64,000 bases of DNA from Folioceros fuciformis. Its lineage: Eukaryota > Anthocerotophyta > Anthocerotopsida > Anthocerotales. Shown piece by piece: positions 56,711 through 64,000 of this stretch. The first letter of the stretch is position 1. Each line of letters begins with the position of its first letter. Below the pieces are notes generated by a model that made no database searches, had not been told where the DNA came from, and saw only the letters and a program-made list of their open reading frames with translations. The translations under genes were made by a program, and so were the position numbers. The DNA is taken from contig JBNGIO010006317.1 in NCBI GenBank assembly GCA_049999805.1, positions 127,315 through 191,314 of the forward strand. Direction: 5' to 3'.

Positions 56711-58501
56711 TTAGGATCCGGCAGCACAGTCCCACCGGGTTGCGAGAGCAGGAAGCCTTTCCTGAATCACCTTCCACACGCTCTGCAGTTCCTCGTCTGC
56801 GGCCTTGAGCATCTGTATCATCCTGCGCAGGAGAACCGGTTTGCTGTCTCCCAGGCACTTCTTAGCCACATTCATGTACTGGTATATCTCGTCTGGGCTG
56901 AGGGTGGATAAGAGATTGGGGAGTAGATGGGAATGAGATGACTCCATCACACACAAAGATTTTGTAACCAACACTTCCTGATGCTTTACTCCTAGTCCCG
57001 CCTGTTGCAGTACAGGTAGTAGCTTGCTTTCCTCCTCCTCAAAGTGATCTGTAGTTTGCTCCTGCATGTCATTCCACGTAAGATGAAAGCCATCCAAGTG
57101 CTGAGCAAATTTACCACGAATTTCAGCAATATGCACAAAGGCTGCCAACCACAGTTGCCTCCGTATGTCATATAGTTTGTTACCCAAAACTTTCGCAGAC
57201 GGATGGCTAGAGCGTGAAGGGCCTCATCACGAACAGGGCTGCGCATTTCCAGAGCAGCTATTGACTTGATATCCTCTCGAATGCCATTCATGATGGGGAG
57301 CTGTCTTGCATGTTCATTGTCAGCCATCTGGGTAACACCTGCGACCAGAGCTTGTCAGCCTCCAGCAATTTACTTGTTCAGGAGGAAAATGCAAGCCCTG
57401 CTGCACCAGACGATGTATCACATTTAACGCTTAGCATGAACCTACCAACCTGACTCAACACTTAGCATGAACCTACCAACCTGACTCAACATTCTCCAGC
57501 GCAGGGAAAACAAATCTCTCCTCCATCTGTGCATGTTCCTGCATGATCTCCACGAGCTGACCATACTTTTTTGACAGGAGTCTCATCTGGCTTAGGCCCT
57601 GTTGCTGGTTTGTTGCCACCAGACCCTGTTTCCGACCCGCTAGCTCATCAGCAAGCTGCACAACCCTATCCAAGTGAGCCAATATGCTCTTATGCTGCAA
57701 AGTTATGACGATCAGCACCGGTGGAGGAGCTCCGTCCAACAGCGTTTTGGCAATGGACAACTTCAACACAGCGATGTCCAACTTCACCGGAATATGCACC
57801 GAAAAACTCTCCATCTTCTTGCTATACGACAGTAGACGAGAGTAACTGGAGCTGATTTCTATTCCCCGGAAATACGTGAGAAGCTGAACCAGATCTAGGA
57901 ACGGAATCAAGTACACATCAGTCATGGTAAACTGGGATCCAAAGAAGAACGGGCCTCCTTCACCGTTCAACCACATGGCATGGTCCAGCCTTCCAAACAC
58001 TGCATCCAACCTCGGCACAAGCTCCTGCTGACTGGCCTCGCTCCCATCACACAAAAGCTGGCTCACTAGCGGGCTGAACTTGTCCCGGACATAGGATGTC
58101 CACTCTCGGACAGGTCCTTCAACATCTCCGGAGGGAATCAAGGGCGGCTCCCTGAACGTCTCATCTATGTACTCAATTATGGCATCTGGAGATCCCTTCA
58201 CCATCCGTTCTCCATGCTGCAAGGCCAGAACCTTCTGGCTAGTTCTTGCAGCGCCCACCCAATCAAAGTTGAACCAATTCTCAGTCCCAGGCTCCCAAGC
58301 TTGCTCAAATTTTACTCCCTTAGCTTGAATTGCCAGACGGACTCTTGCCGTGAAAGGACACAACCTGAAGCCAAACAGCCGATTCTGATTGGGAATCACA
58401 GGCTGCTGAGCCTTCGCAGAAGCTGGAATGTTAGCTGATGCTTTCTGATTTTCAGGCTTGATGCAATCAGATTTTGCCTGCTTCGCCAAGCATGAACCCA
58501 T
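56711..58501 (-). CDS. Glutathione S-transferase fused to a hemerythrin domain (three exons)
   Basis: Exons 58501-57481, 57338-57184 and 57061-56711 join in phase to 508 residues. The N-terminal part (about 35-110) is a GST thioredoxin-fold domain (NRLFGFRLCPFTARVRLAI, a CPFT-type active site), followed by an all-helical GST C-domain (about 120-240). Residues about 255-425 form a hemerythrin/HHE four-helix bundle with the metal-ligand pattern His in LQHKSIL, HxxxE in EHAQMEERFVFP, His in DNEHARQLP and HxxxE in DHFEEEESKLLP; the last two come together only after splicing. The final helices have SSHSHLLPNLL. It matches the hemerythrin-class GST (GSTH) described in the moss Physcomitrella. Joint thiol and iron or oxygen chemistry is inferred. 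MGSCLAKQ suggests N-myristoylation and palmitoylation, hence membrane attachment. Confidence 0.88.
57430..57491. repeat. 31-bp tandem duplication across an exon-intron boundary
   Basis: Units 57430-57460 and 57461-57491 are identical. On the minus strand each contains the splice-donor context GAGTCAG/GTTGGT, so the donor of GST-hemerythrin intron 1 exists twice. Confidence 0.93.
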
Positions 58502-59325
58502 TGTCTCCTTTCGCTCACCTCCTGACTATGTACACCTCCCAAACCTCCGACCTCTCCGTTGCAGCGTCGTTCTGCATGCAAGATTGCCTTATCTTTCTCC
58601 ACAGTAGCTCAGGCAACTACGTACATTTCTTTCCCCCAATGCGCCATGGCTAATCTACATCCTGGAATTCTACATCACAAAACAATTTGCATCATGCGCA
58701 CATTGGCCACTGAAGATTGGCAAAGAAATCCAAGATGGCTCTCCCGCCAAACTTTGAGCTCTTCAAGTAATGATTTGTTTGTTGGTTGGCACGTGGTCAG
58801 ACTTCCATCCGGCCGGAGGTGCGTATGTTGTAGGAAATTATTTTTCCTAACGTGTATTTACGCCTACTTGGTACCCATTAGCTTCTGGTGATAAAGTAAT
58901 GTAAACAAAAAGCTTTTTACAAGCCTCTATATTTACCAAACTAAAAGTTAAAATTATCTATTTTTAAATGGATCACAAGGGCCAAAAAGAGGGCCCTAAA
59001 ATTGTAGTGGTGAGGAGTACTTTGGAGCTACCGATGACAATTGTGGGAGAAATTTTTGGATACTTAGTGTTAAATGACTCTTTCTAAGGCAATATTATTC
59101 GAGCAAGATCTTGAGCAACATGCATATATTCATATGGGCAGACGAAGACGGGCTCACCTTAGGATGAGTCTTCGTGATCATAGCTTTCAAGCACCACATC
59201 TTGGATACCCACAAAATGGAGGAAGAGACCCAAAAACAAAGTTCAAGCCATGGTCTAGCTAAGCTTTCTCTACATTTAGTCATCATAAGACATTCTTTTG
59301 CACATTTTTGGCTTCATACACATGC

Positions 59326-59431
59326 ATTGAGTCCTCTTAAATCTAATGCACTCATCCTTGAAAACGCATTGTAAACATTGAGTTCTCTTAAATCTAATGC
59401 ATTCATTCATTCTTGCAAACGCATTGTAAGC
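59326..59431. repeat. 51/55-bp tandem duplication
   Basis: Units 59326-59376 and 59377-59431, both starting ATTGAGT(C/T)CTCTTAAATC. Confidence 0.88.
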
Positions 59432-59574
59432 ACAGTTTCGGCAAAGCTCTCTCAGCATGCGGGCCTTTATACAAATCTAAAACATCTTCTCACATTAAGG
59501 ATTGTTTTTGCAAAGGGAGCAATGTTTCACACGGATAAATAAACTTAGGAAAGGTGGAAGGAAATGTTTCTTTT

Positions 59575-59778
59575 TAGGTGGGTGGCAATTGCATTGTTCT
59601 TTGGGACGAACTTTATAATAATAAGAGGATGCTTTTTTCTTGACCTCCCTAATACCCAACAACTTGGTGATAGTTCTCTTCAAGTGAGTGGAAGTTGCAT
59701 TGTTATTTGTGACTAACTCTACATTAATAAAAGAATGCTTTTTTCATAACTTCCCTAATACCCAACAACTTGGTGTGA
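59575..59778. repeat. About 110-bp diverged duplication
   Basis: Shared blocks GTTGCATTGTT/AATTGCATTGTT, ATGCTTTTTTC and CCCTAATACCCAACAACTTG occur in the same order and spacing in both halves. Confidence 0.8.
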
Positions 59779-60064
59779 AATGACCTATAGAATAAGCCAA
59801 ACTTTGATAAAAGGATGAGGTACAAGTGTTAATTGGCCTAATGAAGAATCATTGTTGTCTCATTGCTCTCTAAGGCCAAAACAAGAGGATGAGTATTTAC
59901 AATTGATGGTCGAACTAAATCCTAATGAATGAATGGCCGTCATGGAACTAAAAGAATTGATGTATATCATTGAAAAAGAGACACAAAATTTCATCTACCC
60001 CAAAGATGACTAGGAACAACCCACAGAGGGCCAAAGGCTAAAAGAGAGACTAGGCCTCTCCAAG

Positions 60065-60174
60065 ATGCTCCCAAAATGATATGATGTGAAATAACAAAAG
60101 CCTACTCTATAACTACAACATGCTCCCAAAATGTCATGATGCGAAATAACAAAAGCCTTCTTTATAACCACAAC
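60065..60174. repeat. 55-bp tandem duplication
   Basis: Units 60065-60119 and 60120-60174 start ATGCTCCCAAAATG and differ at a handful of positions without gaps. Confidence 0.92.
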
Positions 60175-60564
60175 ATGTGCCCAAAGAATCGCTTGCACTT
60201 GGTGCTATTCTAAAGAATGCATCGATCAACACTCTTTGCAAATCGATGGATACATGATGTCGAAAGAAGGCCACCACCAAGGAAAGAGGAAGAAACCCTT
60301 TCCTTTTACTTTGATATACCTTAAAGTTTGACACTCCTTGATGAGCCTTAACAAGTCTATGCCCATGGCACCATGGGTCTCGAAAGTAAGGGGGATGATG
60401 AGGGGGATGAAAATATGCTCTACGAGTGAATACTTATTGACTTTGGCACTCACACGACTCTTAGCTACACATCCTAGGGGTTGATGATAAAATGCTCACG
60501 AATGGAATCCCTAGTGGAATCCATGACAACCACATTAATGACACAAATATGTTCCCCTTGTGAG

Positions 60565-60626
60565 AAAAAGGTTGGCGCTAAACAAAACTCCATTGAAAAA
60601 GGTTGGCGCTAAACAAAACTCCATTG
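60565..60626. repeat. 31-bp exact tandem duplication
   Basis: Units 60565-60595 and 60596-60626 are identical. Confidence 0.95.
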
Positions 60627-61883
60627 TACGAAGTGCATGAAAGTACAAGGAAAACCACAGTCCCTATCCATTGAGAACATGACATTCTAGATTGCATTAT
60701 GGGTGGCAATGTGCTACTCTCTAGGAGGAGAACATGGTAGATAGGATCATGTGTTGACAATGGTAGCCCCACAATTGCATATAGAGACAAAAAGGTAGTT
60801 GCTAGTGCAATTTGAAACACTTTGAACACAAAGTTGAGTCAAAAGTCAAGAGCTTGCACTTTCACCTAATTAAGAGCGAATATAAGCCTGGAAAGATATA
60901 AGGATGGATGAGTATATGGTTAATGCCTAGGTGTATTGCTTTTCTAGGAGGAGATATGACGACCCCTCCACCTTTCCCTACAAACGGAGGTGAAAGGAGG
61001 CCATGCTTCTCAAGCCTCCAAAAGTAAATAGTGCTTCACTTGCTTGAGAGACACCTATAAAGGAAAACCCTTTTTCTCAACTCTGAAGATGAAGTCCCCA
61101 AAAAATGAGAGGAGGGGAATTTTGGAGTAAAAAATGAGAAGCTAAATTTGGAGTTAAGAAAACCCAACTACCGAGGAAAGCAAGTGGGCATAGGCCCCAT
61201 GGCTGAAAGGCCAATACCTTGAAGGTGCCAGCTTTTGAGACTTCATAAAAAAGCTAGATTGAATTCCTTGGGACTTGATAAGGAAGATAGAAAGGTAACA
61301 GAATTCTAGTGAGATAATTTGGACACCACACAAAGCAGGAAACCTAACTAAATCCTAATCCGGCCCTAATGAGCACTGTATGGAGAAATTTTATCAAAAC
61401 TTTGAACCATGGTGCATCCCAATTGATAGTGTACGTTGGTGGTTGGAGAAAGAGCGTGTGTTGGTACATAAGGAAGACCAAAAAGGTAAGAGATGCTTGC
61501 ACATATCCAGCCATACCAATGAACGAGAGTTGCCCATCTTCCAATTCTGGCACCCACCTTTGACAAGGTTGTGACAGGCCCGTAACACAACTGTCCGGAC
61601 GTCCTTCTTCCACTCATGGCTGGAAGGGGAACTGTCATCCCGGTACACATTAAGTCTCTGCTTTGGAGGTGGTAAGCTATATAAATAAACATGAAATAAG
61701 GATTCGTCATTGTGACGGACAAATTTTGGGTACTCATTTGCCCAGTGTCCATGACCTTTGCCAAGTCGACAATCTAGCACAATATTCAGAACATGATGCG
61801 CAGAGGCCAGGCATTTAGCGTTCCTGGAGAGGTTCACAGGGCACAAAAATTCCACAAAAGTGTGCGATTGGACGGCCAAATAC

Positions 61884-62560
61884 CTGAATTACAGGATCCT
61901 TGTCAGGCTCAAGGAAGTGCACTTTCCGGCCTGCACAGTCAATGTCAAAACTCAAAATGCGAAACGTTGTCATCTTGGACCACTGTCCAGCTGGATGGCC
62001 TGTCAAGTCACTGTACCTGTGCGATGTGGAGGAGAAAGTAGTACACAAGACAAACCGTAATGTAATGACCAAAGCATTTCCAGTGAAGACAACAAATTGA
62101 TTGGATACATCTCTTTGACTTCAATCCGGCAGTACAGAATGGATGTTTCTGTGTAGTGGTGGTATCTTCGACCTGGAAGTTCAACCCAGATTTCACCGGG
62201 AACATGACAATGAATCATAAACCGTAAAGCAAAAATCACGTTGCTTACATAAGTCAAGAAACTCTTGTGCCCGAGACCATCAACTTGTATGCCCTTTTCA
62301 AAAATTCCTGCAGAATCCGCAGATATTTGAAGCTACCTTCTCTGAGGCATGCGAACCCCACAAGATGCACGCACCTGTGCGTATCTCAACGTCATGAGAG
62401 AATGTGAGGACGAGACAGCCCATGATAAGAGGGCTCAGATCTCTGAAACTGCAACCATGGTACGAAATGCAACAAATGTTTTCAGAAAAAGCCTGCTGTT
62501 CTGCTGCTGAAAGGAAAAGCGACTTCTGGCCTGTACAATGTCAATCCTTGGTGTATCATG
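61884..62560 (-). pseudogene. Truncated DNA polymerase delta catalytic subunit (POLD1) fragment with introns
   Basis: The minus strand encodes pieces in POLD1 order. A fragment near 62555-62435 (RIDIVQARSRFSFQQQNSR, then LFLKTF) matches the stretch before the exonuclease domain but runs into a stop without a usable donor. Exon 62307-62109 (GIQVDGLGHKSFLTYVSNV, then LRFMI and WVELPGRRY) joins in phase across a 92-nt GT-AG intron to exon 62016-61884 (YSDLTGHPAGQWSKM, then ILSFDIDCAGRK and DKDPVIQ, ending at a GTATTT donor). The last is exonuclease motif I, normally FDIECAGRKGHF, here with Asp for the catalytic Glu. No later exonuclease or polymerase exons occur before the GST gene. Kept introns mean a DNA-level copy, not a retrocopy. 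Confidence 0.75.
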
Positions 62561-63715
62561 CTTTAAGCCAGTCTCCAGGTCGGCGTCCACCATGCGACTG
62601 CTTGCCTAACTCGAGACTCGTAAACAGACAATCAACATCCAGAGTTAACAAAAATTTTGAAGCAGACGTCCACTCTAAGGCATCTGAACATGTCCCGGAA
62701 CCGACTGGAGGGACCATAGACAAGAGCTGAGACAGGCAAACACATAATATTTTCCCCCAGTGTGCAGCCTTCCGTTCAGAATTTCAGTCTGCCGCAACTC
62801 AGCAATAGCGATGTCAGCCACACAGAAACAACGTTGACAGACAGGAAAAGCTCTTACAACAAAAGAAGTGCTTTGGGACCGATCAGCATGTCAAATAGAG
62901 ATGCCTGTTAATCACATCACAGCTTGCACATGTTTGACAAGCGTAAAATCCGAGGGACATGAATACAACAAACTCAGACGATGACATCATCGATTTGAAT
63001 CACATCTTTTTCCAGAATGATCAAAGAACAAACATATACAAAAAAAAAACCGTGTAGCACGAAATGGTTTCCCTCAAACTCTAAGCTCTTGGACTAGTCA
63101 AAGAAGAAGCTTGTGGACTGTTTGCCGGATCTTCTGCTCTCTGGATATTGGATGTGTTTCCTGAACAACGATTTCGCCAGAATGGACTGCTTGAACTCTC
63201 CTTGAACAATGCCCTTCAAACAGCAAATCTTCGTCATAGCCCAAAATTCAACCCATACTACACGATTGAATCATGGCCCCACATATCACACGAGTGGCTC
63301 CTAAGCTGGTGCCCATGCCATCGGCACACCCGGGGCATAAGTCTAGTGCCCGCAAGTCATGGTGACGAGTCTGCGCCGATGAACCCCGCAGATGAAACAG
63401 ATGTGCACTGCTCTTGCAGTCTTGAAACAATAAGCTTGTCACCTCCTCATCTGGTGTCGGAGGTACTTAAGATTCCCGGACTCGCTAGACAAGGGAGGTC
63501 ACGGTGCCACACAAGCTACACTTCAATGATATCGGAGGCACTTGCGATCTCAGGACTCGCAAGGGGAAAAGGAGGCTACGGTGCCACACAAAATACACTC
63601 CAATGCTCGCACATGACAAAAAACATGCTCTCTGCTTCATCTGAATGGCATGCACGCACACGCGTCTAGCAAACATAGTGCTCAAGGGTAGGTTTTGATG
63701 CCATGGCGTTCAGCC
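62561..63715. other. Intergenic
   Basis: No gene recognised. A diverged tandem duplication with 75-bp period lies at 63457-63605. Confidence 0.45.
63457..63605. repeat. Diverged tandem duplication, period 75 bp
   Basis: Units 63457-63528 and 63532-63605 both run from TCGGAGG.ACTT to an AATG end and share ACGGTGCCACACAA. Confidence 0.88.
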
Positions 63716-64000
63716 CTAGCATTCAAGTCCTTGCGACCCTCTATTCAAGAGTCCGTCATGACTGCATGCTACTAAAAGGGGAACAAAAGTAACATCAGGC
63801 TGGATACTGGCGACCAGCATCTGCTCAAAAGAAGCGTCATCACAGGCACCACACTCAGCTATCAGGGCATTCCATGTCAACAAATCCTTCACAGGCAAAA
63901 TGTCGAAAACCCAGCTGAATCTTCCAATGCACCATATTATGAGTACATTTCCACCAAACAGTTTGCCTACCAGAATGTAATCCCCCTAGCCTCTTCCGAC
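63716..64000 (-). pseudogene. PPR gene fragment, frameshifted
   Basis: The minus strand reads PVKDLLTWNALIAECG, then FEQMLVASIQPD and TFVPLLVACSHDGLLNRG, the P2-L2 junction of a PLS-class PPR protein as in the gene at 27394-30399 (MLVAGIQPNDATFTCLLVAC). Bases 63900-63960 continue as a broken S motif (MYS, stop, YGALEDS) in a shifted frame, and the L2 motif ends early at a stop. A decayed paralogue running off the right edge is likely. Confidence 0.7.

Larger units (their letters stand above)
58502..61883. other. AT-rich intergenic region with many local duplications
   Basis: No intact gene. From about 58850 to 61330 the DNA is AT-rich and made partly of short tandem duplications (listed separately). 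Short open frames at 61366-61879 on the minus strand show no motif I recognise. Decayed transposon DNA is the likeliest content. Confidence 0.45.

Noticed and set aside
57061-57190. Frameshift in GST-hemerythrin around KFWVTNYM
   Set aside because: A phase-0 intron (GTAACA...ATGCAG, 57183-57062) removes the apparent break and rebuilds the HxxxE helix of the hemerythrin domain.
61366-61879. Minus-strand frame with GKGHGHWANEYPKF as a retroviral-type zinc knuckle
   Set aside because: It lacks the CCHC cysteines and no gag or polymerase motif is nearby, so no call was made.
1-64000. tRNA genes, rRNA and CRISPR-like arrays
   Set aside because: No B-box/cloverleaf context survived inspection (GGTTCGA-like hits fall in coding sequence), and direct repeats are tandem without spacers.

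Overview
This is nuclear DNA from a land plant. It carries plant-only families: a DYW-type PPR protein, a CRIB-RopGAP, an AP2/ERF (DREB-type) factor, a PDF1-like wall protein and a plant-type polyphenol oxidase. Introns are short (about 65-175 nt, GT-AG) and genic DNA is near 50% GC. Two genes narrow the lineage. One is a PPR protein whose DYW domain ends in GRP and has KPA at the PG box (the DYW:KP type tied to U-to-C editing in hornworts, some lycophytes and ferns). The other is a glutathione transferase fused to hemerythrin, a class described in mosses. With the compact introns, a hornwort is my best guess; a lycophyte is possible. There is one 100-N scaffold gap.

Layout. 0-5.2 kb (minus): two tandem six-EF-hand proteins, then a seven-exon U-box + two-SPRY gene. 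5.7-7.0 kb (plus): alpha/beta hydrolase, divergent from the U-box gene. 7.3-8.4 kb (minus): PDF1-like Gly/Pro-rich protein. 9.5 kb (plus) and 20.0 kb (minus): two RPS28 genes encoding the same 65 residues. Between them lie a NYN-LOTUS protein (10.65-12.47, minus), a membrane-anchored plant-conserved protein of six exons (13.8-15.3, plus) and a DREB-type factor (17.3-18.2, plus). 21.2-24.9 kb (minus): long coiled-coil, tail-anchored protein. 25.1-27.1 kb: AT-rich island with the gap. 27.4-30.4 kb (plus): the PPR-DYW:KP gene. 32.8-34.3 kb (minus): polyphenol oxidase. 36.75-38.05 kb (plus): SCS-like EF-hand protein. 38.6-39.6 kb (plus): EAF7/MRGBP subunit of NuA4. 40.8-43.8 kb (plus): membrane ARM-repeat protein. 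44-47.3 kb: copia gag relics and a 5'-truncated LINE bounded by a 14-bp target-site duplication. 48.5-50.3 kb (minus): RopGAP. 50.3-56.7 kb: GC-rich, no convincing gene. 56.7-58.5 kb (minus): GST-hemerythrin. 58.6-61.3 kb: AT-rich, full of small local duplications. 61.9-62.6 kb (minus): broken, intron-bearing DNA polymerase delta fragment. Right edge: PPR pseudogene.

The genes are an ordinary eukaryotic mix, not an operon or single pathway. Three bind calcium through EF-hands (two tandem copies plus the SCS-like gene). A recurring pattern is short direct tandem duplication (20-110 bp) in introns, across one splice donor and in intergenic DNA. Exon boundaries were derived by eye from GT-AG sites, reading phase and similarity to families I know; no alignment could be run.
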